From: an uncultured Coriobacteriaceae bacterium
GTDB lineage: Bacteria; Actinomycetota; Coriobacteriia; Coriobacteriales; QAMH01
Assembly (NCBI GenBank): GCA_902796975.1
Contig: CADBRF010000251.1
Location: 1-14,524 of the forward strand
DNA: 14,524 bases
Direction of reading: 5' to 3'
Shown here one piece after another: positions 1-8,530 of this stretch; the stretch's first letter is position 1, and each line of letters begins with the position of its first letter. Below the pieces are notes generated by a model, which saw nothing but the letters and a program-made list of their open reading frames with translations, had not been told where the DNA came from and ran no database searches. The translations under genes and the position numbers were made by a program.

Positions 1-51
1 TGAAGGGTAAGGTGGCGATCTGATGCTGACGCACATGGAAACGAGGAGGTG

Positions 52-2553
52 ATGGACGAGAAGAATTCCAGCTCGCTGTTTGGGCTTGCTGATGGGGGCG
101 CTGGCTTTCTGGAACAAGAACCATGGCATTCCGCTCCTGCTCTGGGACCGCTTTTTCTGTGCGCGGCAGGAGCTTGGGTGGCGGTGCTGGCAATTGAATA
201 TGTGAGCTGGAGTTCATATATCGACGAGTTCCAGGACGCTGACAGCTTGTGGCGTATCGTGATGATTCTGCTGGGCGCTGTTGTTTTGGCCGCGTGTATC
301 CGGAAACGAACGAAACCGAACCGAGCGAACAACGGCACTGCTTCACGCCCCTTTGGAAAGAACGCTCTTGTCGTCGCATTCGCCCTATTAGCTGCTGTTG
401 CCTGCATTGCTCTCTGCGCATCGCTTCGATGGGAAGCATGGGAAGATGACGTCGGGAGGGCAGAGCTGGCAGTGAGCTTGGCGAATAAAGTGGAGATTGA
501 CCTTGTAGGAGATCCCCAGGAGCGTGATTATGGGATGGTTTCCGCTGCAGAGCTTGTGCTGCCTGGGCGCCAGGTACCGGTCCGTATCCAATGGCCCGAG
601 GAGATGGAACCGCTTGACGCTGGCCACCGCATTCAGGCCCGGGGAACCTTGTTGAGACTTGACCCGGATGAATCGGGGCATTGGTATCACAAGAATGGCT
701 ATGCCGGTACGGTCAAACTATCGTCTGCAGAAGAGTCTGGCTACTGCCCCGGTATTCGCGGATGGCTGACGCCCTTTCGAGACGGCTCGTTCGAAAAACT
801 ATCCACGCTCGGGGGTGACGCGTCAGGGCTCATGGCCGGAGTCCTGCTCGGAAATAAAACAACATTTGCGGGGACAGAACTCGAACAGGACTTCAGAACG
901 ACAGGGCTTGCGCATCTCATGGCGGTTTCGGGAACTCATTTGGCAATCGTCTCCTCGCTTGCAGGCTGGCTTATGAACCTGCTTCCCTTCGGGCGCCGTC
1001 TCAGGGTCGTCGTGCTTACCGGATTGCTCATATCCTATGTGGCGCTCACGGGAGGAGCTCCTTCGGCTGCCAGATCATGCCTCATGTGCGTGGTTGGGCT
1101 TTCAGCAGGTCTTGCAAGGAGACGTAAGCAGGCTATCAACGCCCTCTCGCTGTGCGTGCTCTGTTTTCTGGGGATTGAGCCAACTATAGCGTTTTCCGTG
1201 GGTTTCCTTCTCTCCGTGCTTGCAGTACTGGGTCTCGCGCTCTTTTCTCCGCTTGCGGAGCTCTGGTTGAAGGCTCTACTTCCGGCATGGTCCAGTAAGC
1301 TTGTCTCCCCAGTTGCGGCAACGCTTGTAGCCACAATCACAACGCTTCCTGCATCTGTTCCCCTCTTCGTGCAGTTCCCACTCATCTCTCCGGTGGCGAT
1401 GCTTCTCGTTGGGCCGTTGGTGACTTCCGTGCTCGGATTGGGTGTCGTGGCCCTTATATTGGGTGTATTGCTGCCGGCTCCGGGAGCAGTGCTTCTCCAA
1501 GTCGATGGAGCTATTGCAAATGCAGCCGCCTTCATAGTTCATGTTCTTGCGGATGCTCCTCTCGCATGCGTTCCGCTTGACCACCAGGCGTTGCCCGCGA
1601 GCTTTGCCGTAACGCTGCTGCTAGTCTTAATCTGGGCGGTATGGCCGTGCCCACCTCGCGAGCTTTCTGCGCGAGGGCGCCTCAGAGCGTGCGCATGCGT
1701 CTTTGCAGTGCCCCTCATTGTGCTGCTCAGCGCAGGGATGGGCGGTTTTCATCAAGCCGCCGTGGGAATTCTTCCCGGCTTCAAAAGCGAAGCTGAAGTC
1801 ATCCAGCTGGATGTTGGCCAGGGGGACTCGATGCTCATACACGATGGCACCGCAGCTGTGCTCATTGACACGGGCGAGGATGGGGCGGTGCTCAAGCGGG
1901 CACTTGCACGGCATGGCGTCAAACATCTCGATGCGGTCTATATTACCCACAAAGACGCAGACCATGCTGGCGCGCTCTCTGCGCTTACAGGGGTTGTGCC
2001 CGTCGACCATGTGTTTGTGCACGCCGATCTGTTGAATGCGGAAGAGGAAAAATCTGTATTGAAAGCTGCCGAGTGGGCAACTGGTGGCCGTGGCGCTGAG
2101 GGGGTGCGCCCCGGCGCGATTTCTCGCATTGGGCACTTCTCGCTTGTGCTCATCGCTCCCGAGAAAGGAGGAAAAAGCGAGAACAACGATAGCCTGGTAA
2201 ACCTGCTTACCTATGATGCTGATGGAGATGGAAACCCCGAAGCGCGAGCACTTTTTTCGGGAGATGCGGAGCATGAGGCACTCAAGGATCTTTGCGACAA
2301 GGTTGGAGATGTCGATTTCATCAAAGAACCCCATCATGGGAGCCGGGGAGGGGTGACTGCGGAAGACCTCAACAAGCTCAAGCCAGAGTTTTCGCTTATC
2401 AGCGTCGGCGCGGATAACAGCTACGGGCACCCCGCACAGGAAACGTTCGACCTCCTTGCCGCCTGCCGTGTTAAGGTGTATCGAACGGATGAAGAGGGGG
2501 ATATTACGGTCTCGTTCTCCAAAGAGCGTCTTGGCGTTTCCACACAGAGATGA
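52..2553 (+). CDS. comEC: ComEC/Rec2 DNA uptake channel protein
   Basis: This is a ComEC/Rec2-family inner-membrane protein, which in known systems carries single-stranded DNA across the membrane during natural transformation. The 833 residues show the full three-part layout. Residues 31-125 hold hydrophobic segments of the N-terminal region. The competence core starts near residue 262 (AGVLLGNKTTF, then GLAHLMAVSGTHLAIV) and runs as many membrane helices to about 580. A metallo-beta-lactamase-like domain starts at LDVGQGDSMLIHDG and has the HxDxDH motif (H633, D635, D637, H638), FSGDAE near 737 and PHHGS at 760-764, so its metal ligands look intact. ATG at 52 is chosen because GAGG (43-46) lies 5 bases upstream; GTG at 49 is the alternative, and AGGAGG at 44-49 is too close to serve either start well. 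holA follows after 50 bases. Full length implies a working protein, but no other competence gene is visible. Confidence 0.95.
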   Translation: MDEKNSSSLFGLADGGAGFLEQEPWHSAPALGPLFLCAAGAWVAVLAIEYVSWSSYIDEFQDADSLWRIVMILLGAVVLAACIRKRTKPNRANNGTASRPFGKNALVVAFALLAAVACIALCASLRWEAWEDDVGRAELAVSLANKVEIDLVGDPQERDYGMVSAAELVLPGRQVPVRIQWPEEMEPLDAGHRIQARGTLLRLDPDESGHWYHKNGYAGTVKLSSAEESGYCPGIRGWLTPFRDGSFEKLSTLGGDASGLMAGVLLGNKTTFAGTELEQDFRTTGLAHLMAVSGTHLAIVSSLAGWLMNLLPFGRRLRVVVLTGLLISYVALTGGAPSAARSCLMCVVGLSAGLARRRKQAINALSLCVLCFLGIEPTIAFSVGFLLSVLAVLGLALFSPLAELWLKALLPAWSSKLVSPVAATLVATITTLPASVPLFVQFPLISPVAMLLVGPLVTSVLGLGVVALILGVLLPAPGAVLLQVDGAIANAAAFIVHVLADAPLACVPLDHQALPASFAVTLLLVLIWAVWPCPPRELSARGRLRACACVFAVPLIVLLSAGMGGFHQAAVGILPGFKSEAEVIQLDVGQGDSMLIHDGTAAVLIDTGEDGAVLKRALARHGVKHLDAVYITHKDADHAGALSALTGVVPVDHVFVHADLLNAEEEKSVLKAAEWATGGRGAEGVRPGAISRIGHFSLVLIAPEKGGKSENNDSLVNLLTYDADGDGNPEARALFSGDAEHEALKDLCDKVGDVDFIKEPHHGSRGGVTAEDLNKLKPEFSLISVGADNSYGHPAQETFDLLAACRVKVYRTDEEGDITVSFSKERLGVSTQR

Positions 2554-2603
2554 TACCGGCACGATGCTTGCCCCCGCGACTGAACGACGGGAGGAATTGC
2601 CCC

Positions 2604-3563
2604 ATGGCTGAGAACAAGCTGCTGCCTGTCTACCTCATTGATGGCAGCGATGAGGTGAAACGGCAATTTGTGCTTGACCGCCTCGTTAAACGCGTGAGTT
2701 CTTTGGGCAACCTCGATTTCAACAAGGACACCTTCAATTCTGCAGACGCAGAGGGCCCTGCCATTGTCAATGCCTGTGAAACGCTTCCTTTTGCCAGCCC
2801 CTATCGGCTTGTCATCGTAAAGGATATCGATAAGGCAGCAGCATCCATCCAGGAGAGCCTTGTGAAATACCTGGACAACCCGAATCCTACTACGGTGCTT
2901 GCCCTCACCTCTGCCAAACTCGCTAAGAACAAGAAGCTCTACAAGGTGATTGCCAAGCTTGGCAAGCAGACCATCATCGACTGTAACCCTAAGAGCAAGA
3001 AAAGCTTGCCCAACCAGGTGGTTCGCTATGCAGAGGCGGCTGGCGTCTCCATGGATCTGGCGGCGGCGACTGACCTTATCGCCATGGTGGGGGAGTCCAC
3101 AACGCGGCTCGATACTGAAGTGAAAAAGATTGCCCTGGCGCTTGGCAGGGGCGCGCATATCGGTCGAAAAGAAGTGCACGAAATGGTTGCCAGGACGGCG
3201 GAAGTCAAGCCCTGGGACTTGACCGATGCTATGTTCGAGAGGGACCCGCGCAAAGTGGAGATGGTGCTCAAGCGCGTGGACCTGAACGCTCCGTTTGGGT
3301 CGCTCTCATATGCCGTGCGATGCGTGCGTGAGCTCCTCTATGCGAAGGGATACGACCGACGCAACGACAGGGCGGGTTTTGCCGCCGACTTAAAGAAGTC
3401 TGGCTGGCTTGAAGACAAGTGCTTCCGCCAAGCGCGAAACTTCACCGCCGCAGAGCTGCGGGAAGCACTCATCTCCGCTGCTGATGCGGAGAAGGCCCTC
3501 AAAACCGGTGCTGACCCCGCCATCACCTTCGAACGCTGGGTCCTCGGCGTTACCGTGCGGTAG
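2604..3563 (+). CDS. holA: DNA polymerase III subunit delta
   Basis: The delta subunit opens the beta sliding-clamp ring inside the replicative clamp loader. The 319-residue product has the family's usual length and begins with the typical delta opening (LLPVYLIDGSDE). It continues through the AAA-like region (YRLVIVKDID, then TTVLALTSAKLAKNKKLYK) and ends in a helical collar-like region (KPWDLTDAMFERDPRKVEMVLKRV, ITFERWVLGV). The ATG at 2604 is preferred over an in-frame upstream start at 2550 because GGGAGG lies at 2589-2594 and because the conserved N-terminus begins here. It sits 50 bases behind comEC, matching the comEC-holA-rpsT-lepA order common in Gram-positive bacteria. Nothing looks broken. 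It is probably co-transcribed with comEC. Confidence 0.93.
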   Translation: MAENKLLPVYLIDGSDEVKRQFVLDRLVKRVSSLGNLDFNKDTFNSADAEGPAIVNACETLPFASPYRLVIVKDIDKAAASIQESLVKYLDNPNPTTVLALTSAKLAKNKKLYKVIAKLGKQTIIDCNPKSKKSLPNQVVRYAEAAGVSMDLAAATDLIAMVGESTTRLDTEVKKIALALGRGAHIGRKEVHEMVARTAEVKPWDLTDAMFERDPRKVEMVLKRVDLNAPFGSLSYAVRCVRELLYAKGYDRRNDRAGFAADLKKSGWLEDKCFRQARNFTAAELREALISAADAEKALKTGADPAITFERWVLGVTVR

Positions 3564-3574
3564 GGAGGCTCGCG

Positions 3575-3593
3575 GTGCGGTCCTGTACCGCAT
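3575..3593 (+). other. Hairpin downstream of holA, no U-tract
   Basis: TGCGGT (3576-3581) and ACCGCA (3587-3592) form a perfect 6-bp stem with a 5-base loop, just after the holA stop. The following bases (TGTGCCCAAAAG) contain no run of T, so this is not a standard intrinsic terminator. It could be an RNA-stability or Rho-associated structure. Confidence 0.4.
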
Positions 3594-3733
3594 GTGCCCA
3601 AAAGAAACCGCGTGGCGAGCAGGCTCTGGGTCTTGTGGCATTTCTGTGTTAGCATTTCGACCAATACAGATTGCAAGAAGGCTTCATCCCGCGGCGCAGA
3701 GTGCACTCTCACCCGGAATTTTCTCTTGCGGTG

Positions 3734-3763
3734 CTGACATATGGAGAATCTCTATGCTATTAT
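3734..3763 (+). promoter_or_regulatory. Likely rpsT promoter
   Basis: A -35-like CTGACA (3734-3739) and a -10-like TATTAT (3758-3763) are separated by 18 bases. Transcription would start near 3770 and leave a leader of about 70 bases before rpsT. This fits the presence of a dedicated rpsT terminator downstream. Inferred from sequence match only. Confidence 0.6.
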
Positions 3764-3838
3764 CTCTGCGTTTGTCGCATCGCAACCGTATGTAAGTCTG
3801 GTTGCTTGAAAATTTTGCACTGAAAGGAAATGCCGAGA

Positions 3839-4105
3839 ATGGCGAACATCAAATCTCAGAAGAAGCGTATCAAGACCAACGAGAAGCGCCGCATCCGCAA
3901 CCGCGCGGTCAAGTCCGAGCTCAAGACTTCCGTCCGTCACGTGCGTGACGCTGTTGCTGCTGGCGATGTCGAGGCAGCTCAGGAAGCTGCACGTATCGCT
4001 TGCCGCCGTCTCGACAAGGCTGCTGGCAAGGGCATCATCCACAAGAACCAGGCTGCAAACCGCAAGAGCGGTGTCATGGCTCTGGTCAACTCTATGACCA
4101 AATAA
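3839..4105 (+). CDS. rpsT: 30S ribosomal protein S20
   Basis: S20 binds 16S rRNA early in assembly of the small ribosomal subunit. The 88-residue product starts MANIKSQKKRIKTNEKRR, the classic S20 N-terminus, is strongly basic, and keeps the C-terminal part (KGIIHKNQAANRKSGVMALV) typical of the family. The ATG at 3839 gives the canonical N-terminus. An in-frame ATG at 3830 is too close to the AAAGGA at 3823-3828, which is 10 bases from the 3839 start. The gene stands alone between its own promoter (3734-3763) and terminator (4130-4160), as is common for rpsT. S20 represses its own translation in E. coli; whether that holds here cannot be seen. Confidence 0.98.
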   Translation: MANIKSQKKRIKTNEKRRIRNRAVKSELKTSVRHVRDAVAAGDVEAAQEAARIACRRLDKAAGKGIIHKNQAANRKSGVMALVNSMTK

Positions 4106-4129
4106 CAGGCGTTTGCCCATAGGCTGTGA

Positions 4130-4160
4130 GAGGCCGTCCTCACGGGCGGCCTCTTTTGTT
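4130..4160 (+). terminator. Intrinsic terminator after rpsT
   Basis: GAGGCCGTCC (4130-4139) pairs with GGGCGGCCTC (4144-4153) over 10 bp, including one G-U pair, with a 4-base loop TCAC, followed by TTTTGTT. This is a textbook intrinsic terminator 24 bases after the rpsT stop. It isolates rpsT from lepA. Confidence 0.92.
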
Positions 4161-4275
4161 ATATCCTCATTCAGTGGGGTGCACCATTGCTCTCTCGCGT
4201 CTTGCATGTCCTTGATGTGCGAGCTGGTGCAGGTTCACCGCAGTTTACGGAGCTTGAGTAGCGAAACGGACGAGC

Positions 4276-6078
4276 ATGGATCTTCAGCATATTAGGAATT
4301 TCTCCATCATTGCCCATATCGATCACGGCAAATCAACGCTGGCAGACCGTGTACTCGAGCTCACGCATACCATCGCCGAGCGCGATATGGTCGAGCAGGT
4401 GCTCGACTCCATGGATATCGAGCGCGAGCGTGGCATTACCATCAAATCGCAGGCTGTCTGCGTTATCTATCACGCAGACAACGGCGAAGAGTACATGTTC
4501 AACCTCATCGACACGCCGGGCCATGTCGACTTCAGCTACGAGGTAAGCCGCTCACTCGCTGCCTGCGAGGGTGCGGTTCTCGTGGTGGACGCGACGCAGG
4601 GGGTTGAAGCTCAGACAGTTGCCAACGCGTTGCTCGCCATGAACGCAAACCTCGAGATCATCCCCACCATCAACAAGATCGATCTTCCAGCTGCAGACCC
4701 AGAGCGCGTCCGCGCGGAGATAGAGGAAGGTCTCGCGATTCCGGCGGATGAGGCGATTCTCACGAGCGGTAAAACCGGTGAGGGCGTTCACGACCTGCTT
4801 GAAGCCGTAGTCGAGCGCATTCCCTCACCAAAGGGGGATGCAGACGCCCCGCTCAAGGCGCTCATTTTCGATTCCTATTTCGACGCCTATCGTGGCGTAG
4901 TGGCCCTGGTGCGCGTCGTGGATGGCTCTCTTAGGGCAAAGGAGCGCGTGCGCTTCATGCAGACAGGCAACGAATGCCTGCTTGAAGAGGTCGGCGTGCG
5001 CAGGCCCAAGGAGACTCCGCGCGATGAGCTCACCGTGGGCGAGGTCGGCTACGTCGTTACGGGCCTCAAAGACCCGAGCCTCGTGCGCACGGGCGATACT
5101 ATCACACTCGCCAAACACGGTGCAGAGGAGCCGCTTCCGGGCTACCGCGAGGTCAAGCCCATGGTCTACACCGGCCTCTATCCCATAGATTCCGATCAAT
5201 ACCCGCAGCTCCGCGATGCGCTTGAGAAGCTCACCCTGAACGATCCCGCTCTCGTCTACGAGCCCGAGACGAGTCAGGCGCTTGGCTTTGGCTTCCTTGT
5301 CGGCTTTCTCGGCCTGCTCCATATGGAAGTGGTCAAGGAGCGACTCGAGCGCGAATTTAACCTCGACCTCATCGCTACGTCGCCGAGCGTTGAATACCAT
5401 GCCTATCTCTCGGACAAGTCCATGCAACTTATCCACTCGCCGCAGGATATGCCCGATGCTGCTCGGATTGACCATATCGAGGAGCCTTATGTCACCTCGG
5501 ATATCATCATCCCACCCGATTACATTGGGCAGGTCATGGACCTCACCACCGAACATCGCGGCATCTTCAAGAACATGCAGTACCTCTCTCAAACCACAGT
5601 AGAACTCAAGTTCGAGATGCCGCTCTCAGAGGTCATCATGGACTACTTTGACCAGCTCAAGAGCCGGACCAAGGGTTACGCTTCGCTCGACTACGATATC
5701 TGTGGCTACCGTACGAGCGAGCTCGTCAAGCTCGATATCCTGCTCGCGGGCAGCCCGGTTGATGCACTCAGCTTCATCGTCCATAAGGATGCGGCGTATC
5801 GCCTGGGACATTCCCTGGCGGTCAAGCTCAAGGGCATCATTCCCCAACAGCTTTTCGAGGTGCCCATCCAGGCCGCAATCGGGGGACGTGTCATCGCTCG
5901 TACCAACGTCAAGGCGCGTCGCAAGGACGTCCTGGCAAAGTGCTATGGCGGCGATATCTCGCGCAAACGCAAGCTGCTTGAGAAGCAGAAGCAGGGTAAG
6001 AAGCGTATGAAGGCCATTGGCAATGTCGAGGTCCCGCAAGAGGCCTTTATGGCCCTCCTCTCCGTTGATGACGAATAG
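4276..6078 (+). CDS. lepA: Elongation factor 4 (back-translocating GTPase)
   Basis: LepA/EF4 is a ribosome-associated GTPase with a role in translation initiation or elongation quality. The 600-residue product has the standard family length. The GTPase motifs are complete: AHIDHGKST (13-21), ERGIT (51-55), DTPGH (79-83) and NKID (133-136). The LepA-specific C-terminus is present, including the late stretch LAKCYGGDISRKRKLLEKQK. The ATG at 4276 gives the usual N-terminus (MDLQHIRNFSIIAHIDHGKS). Upstream there is only a weak ribosome-binding site (GGACGAG, 4268-4274), and I see no convincing promoter between the rpsT terminator and this start. dus follows after 29 bases and hemW after that, so the three probably form one operon. 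Confidence 0.98.
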   Translation: MDLQHIRNFSIIAHIDHGKSTLADRVLELTHTIAERDMVEQVLDSMDIERERGITIKSQAVCVIYHADNGEEYMFNLIDTPGHVDFSYEVSRSLAACEGAVLVVDATQGVEAQTVANALLAMNANLEIIPTINKIDLPAADPERVRAEIEEGLAIPADEAILTSGKTGEGVHDLLEAVVERIPSPKGDADAPLKALIFDSYFDAYRGVVALVRVVDGSLRAKERVRFMQTGNECLLEEVGVRRPKETPRDELTVGEVGYVVTGLKDPSLVRTGDTITLAKHGAEEPLPGYREVKPMVYTGLYPIDSDQYPQLRDALEKLTLNDPALVYEPETSQALGFGFLVGFLGLLHMEVVKERLEREFNLDLIATSPSVEYHAYLSDKSMQLIHSPQDMPDAARIDHIEEPYVTSDIIIPPDYIGQVMDLTTEHRGIFKNMQYLSQTTVELKFEMPLSEVIMDYFDQLKSRTKGYASLDYDICGYRTSELVKLDILLAGSPVDALSFIVHKDAAYRLGHSLAVKLKGIIPQQLFEVPIQAAIGGRVIARTNVKARRKDVLAKCYGGDISRKRKLLEKQKQGKKRMKAIGNVEVPQEAFMALLSVDDE

Positions 6079-6107
6079 CCTTTGAGCTTGGAGAAAGAGC
6101 AAAGCGT

Positions 6108-7061
6108 TTGAGCTCCGCAATTGACAACTTCCTGAAGAACCCTCTCTGGCTCGCCCCCATGGCGGGAGTAACCGATAGAGCATTCCGCACTATCTGCATA
6201 CGGCACGGTGCGGGCATCACCTATTCCGAGATGGTGAGTGCCAAGGGCCTGCAGTATGGGGGAGCTCAGACCTTCGCGCTTATCGGCCCCGCTCCCGAAG
6301 AGCAGCAGTTTGCCGTGCAGCTCTTTGGCAGTGACCCTCTCTGCATGGCAGACCAGGCAGCAGTCGTTGAGCGTCAGTTGGGGGAGAGACTCGCCTTCAT
6401 CGATGTGAATATGGGCTGCCCTGTGCGCAAGGTGGCGGGCAAGGGGGAGGGCTCGGCTCTCATGAAGACCCCCGACCTCGCTGCGGAAATCATCGCACGT
6501 ATGGCAGATGCCGTCTCTGTCCCTGTCACGGCGAAGTTCCGAAGCGGCTGGACCGAAGAGACCATCAACGCTGTCTCTTTCGCGCAAAGGCTGGAAGAGG
6601 CGGGAGCTGCGCTTGTTGCTGTTCATGGCAGAACCGCCCGTCAGTTCTACCGGGGCGAGGCAGACTGGAGCATCATCCGGCAGGTGAAAGAGGCGGTTTC
6701 AATTCCCGTTGCCGGGAGCGGTGATGTCTGGACGCGCGAAGATGCCGAGCGCATGCAGAAGGAATGCGGCGTGGACGCGGTGCTGGTGGCCCGTGGCGCC
6801 CGCGGCAACCCCTGGATTTTTGAAGGCGTCGAGCCCACGCAGAGGATGCGTCTAGAGACCATGCGGGAACACCTTGACCTCTTCGTGGGGTTTGAGGGAG
6901 ACGAGCATCTTACGCCCCTTCGCGCCCAGCTTGCCTGGTATCTGCATGGCACGCCGGGTGCCGCAACGCTCAGGCGCGAACTGAGCTTTGCCACCAGCTA
7001 CGAGGATTTTGCTGGCATTATCGATGCCGCCGAAAAGCATTTGTCTCGCGAGGGGCGTTAA
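6108..7061 (+). CDS. dus: tRNA dihydrouridine synthase (Dus family)
   Basis: Dus enzymes are flavoproteins that reduce uridine to dihydrouridine in the tRNA D-loop using NADPH. Motifs in the 317-residue product include LAPMAGVTDRAFR (15-27, start of the FMN-binding barrel), DVNMGCP (99-105) with the catalytic cysteine C104, HGRT (173-176), VAGSGDV (201-207) and the late GNPWIF. It looks DusB-like, but the subfamily and target uridine cannot be assigned by eye. The TTG at 6108 is the only start that keeps the N-terminus ahead of the essential PMAGVT motif; it has AAAGAG at 6094-6099, and GGAG further up. It sits 29 bases after lepA and 23 bases before hemW. Its position between lepA and hemW is a local insertion compared with the common lepA-hemW order. 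Confidence 0.94.
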   Translation: MSSAIDNFLKNPLWLAPMAGVTDRAFRTICIRHGAGITYSEMVSAKGLQYGGAQTFALIGPAPEEQQFAVQLFGSDPLCMADQAAVVERQLGERLAFIDVNMGCPVRKVAGKGEGSALMKTPDLAAEIIARMADAVSVPVTAKFRSGWTEETINAVSFAQRLEEAGAALVAVHGRTARQFYRGEADWSIIRQVKEAVSIPVAGSGDVWTREDAERMQKECGVDAVLVARGARGNPWIFEGVEPTQRMRLETMREHLDLFVGFEGDEHLTPLRAQLAWYLHGTPGAATLRRELSFATSYEDFAGIIDAAEKHLSREGR

Positions 7062-7084
7062 GACCGCACAGACGAGGAGAAGCC

Positions 7085-8329
7085 ATGATACAGGCGCTGT
7101 ATCTGCACATACCCTTTTGCAAGGCCCGGTGTGCCTATTGCGATTTCGCCACGTCTGCCTGCAATGACGAAGCAGCTATGGATGCCTATATCGACGCACT
7201 GAGCCTACAAATCCGCAGGGCGTCTCGTGCTGGTCTCCTTGGTTCTATAAAAACCATCTATATCGGTGGCGGCACGCCCACGCATCTGGGCGGGCGGCGG
7301 CTCAACAGCCTCGTCTACCTTCTCTCGCTCTCCATCAATCTCGAGAATGTAAGCGAATTCACCATAGAAGCAAACCCCGAGTCCATTGACGAGCGGATGG
7401 TGATGGACCTCTTCGCCCTAGGTGTCAATCGGTTCAGCATCGGCGTGCAGAGCTTTGACGATGCAGTGCTTAAAGCCTATGGGAGAATCCATAGTGCTGC
7501 CGATGCGGAGCGCGCCATCTCTAATGTGCAGACACGCGAGGAGAACGTCTCCATCGACCTCATCTGCGGCGGCCCCGGGCAGACAATGGCCTCGTGGGAG
7601 AAGGGCGTAAACCACGCCATCGAGCTGGGTGTCAAGCATGTGAGCATCTATCCACTCATGATTGAAGATGGAACGCCGCTTGCTCGTGCCATCGATGCGG
7701 GAGAGGTCATGCCTCCGAGTGATGACGAGGAGGCAGACATGATGGAGCGGGCAGAAAACATTCTCAGCGCTGCTGGCATGCACCGCTACGAAGTCGCCTC
7801 CTATGCCTATCCTGGCTTCGAGTCAAAGCACAACACCGCCTATTGGACTGGCGTTGAGTACCTCGGCTTGGGCGCCGGATCCTCCTCGATGCTTTCGAGA
7901 GAAGACTGGGACCTGTGCAAGCAAGTGGGCATCTTTGGCACAGCGGAAGAGGTTTCCAGCGCCTTGCCCGCCGATTCACCTCATGCTTCAGACCCCCTTT
8001 CCGAAACAAACGTGTTCAGGGTACGGGTCTCCTCGTCAGCGGATTCTGCGCGGTTCAGTACGGGGCTTGGGCACCCAGAGACAAATATCGAGCTGCTCGA
8101 TGAGAGGGCAGCGGCGCTCGAAGACCTCATGCTTGGTTTTCGCCGAAGCGAGGGTGTCCCCATGGAGCGAATAGACCATGTACGAGATCTCGAACCAGCT
8201 ATTTCCGAGGTTATGCAACGCCTTGAGCAACGCGAGCTCGTGCAAGTTTCCGGCAGCCACCTTGCTCCCACTGAGCGCGGCTGGCTTATGGGCAACGAGA
8301 TCTATGAAGAAATCTGGGGACTCGCCTAG
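7085..8329 (+). CDS. hemW: HemW-type radical SAM heme chaperone
   Basis: HemW binds heme and a [4Fe-4S] cluster and helps deliver heme; it is often mislabelled oxygen-independent coproporphyrinogen oxidase. The 414-residue product has the radical SAM motif CKARCAYCDF, with C12, C16 and C19. Phenylalanine stands where HemN enzymes carry a fourth cysteine, which supports HemW over HemN. GGGTPT (61-66), the EANPES stretch, RFSIGVQSFDDAVLKAYGR and the C-terminal HemN-like domain are all present. AGGAG at 7075-7079 lies 5 bases before the ATG. It closes the likely lepA-dus-hemW operon. In many Gram-positive bacteria hrcA follows; here a 201-base spacer and then dnaJ follow directly. Confidence 0.92.
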   Translation: MIQALYLHIPFCKARCAYCDFATSACNDEAAMDAYIDALSLQIRRASRAGLLGSIKTIYIGGGTPTHLGGRRLNSLVYLLSLSINLENVSEFTIEANPESIDERMVMDLFALGVNRFSIGVQSFDDAVLKAYGRIHSAADAERAISNVQTREENVSIDLICGGPGQTMASWEKGVNHAIELGVKHVSIYPLMIEDGTPLARAIDAGEVMPPSDDEEADMMERAENILSAAGMHRYEVASYAYPGFESKHNTAYWTGVEYLGLGAGSSSMLSREDWDLCKQVGIFGTAEEVSSALPADSPHASDPLSETNVFRVRVSSSADSARFSTGLGHPETNIELLDERAAALEDLMLGFRRSEGVPMERIDHVRDLEPAISEVMQRLEQRELVQVSGSHLAPTERGWLMGNEIYEEIWGLA

Positions 8330-8338
8330 GTTTGACAT

Positions 8339-8455
8339 GCAGGAGGTTGCCCCGCCGGAAGGCGTGAAGCCTTTCAACGGCACGACAGATTACAGAGCCT
8401 TAACCACCCGCCCGTGTTTGTGACGGCTAGGAAACGATTCCCGCCAACATCCTGC
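8339..8455 (+). other. Foldable hemW-dnaJ spacer (possible structured RNA)
   Basis: GCAGGAGGTTG (8339-8349) can pair with CAACATCCTGC (8445-8455) over 10 of 11 positions, with one G/A mismatch, closing a domain of about 117 bases. Inside, GCCG (8354-8357) pairs with CGGC (8378-8381) and AAGGC (8359-8363) with GCCTT (8369-8373) around a GTGAA loop, giving a strong local hairpin. A weak AGCC/GGCT pairing (8396-8399 with 8425-8428) is also possible. I recognise no known RNA family. It could be part of the dnaJ leader or chance pairing in GC-rich DNA. Confidence 0.35.
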
Positions 8456-8530
8456 TCGTACAAGAAAATAGCAACGTTGCAAGTGTTTCGGCGCACGCTG
8501 TGCGCGCGAGGGGGATATCGGGAGCGAGTT

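Noticed and set aside
1..23. Tail of an upstream gene (frame ending KGKVAI then TGA at 21-23), possibly comEA
   Set aside because: All three frames stop within the first 23 bases, and six or seven residues cannot identify a protein or even choose the frame. comEA would be expected here only from gene order.
3409..3795. 128-residue + strand frame overlapping the end of holA
   Set aside because: It lies out of frame over holA and runs through the rpsT promoter region, with an unstructured composition and no family resemblance.
8332..8337. Perfect -35 hexamer TTGACA just after hemW
   Set aside because: No -10-like sequence lies 15-19 bases downstream; that stretch is GC-rich hairpin sequence.
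8339..8455. tRNA, SRP RNA or tmRNA in the hemW-dnaJ gap
   Set aside because: At 117 bases between the pairing ends it is too long for a tRNA and lacks a T-arm in place. CCGGAAGG resembles the SRP tetraloop, but the conserved AGCA side and a central position are missing.
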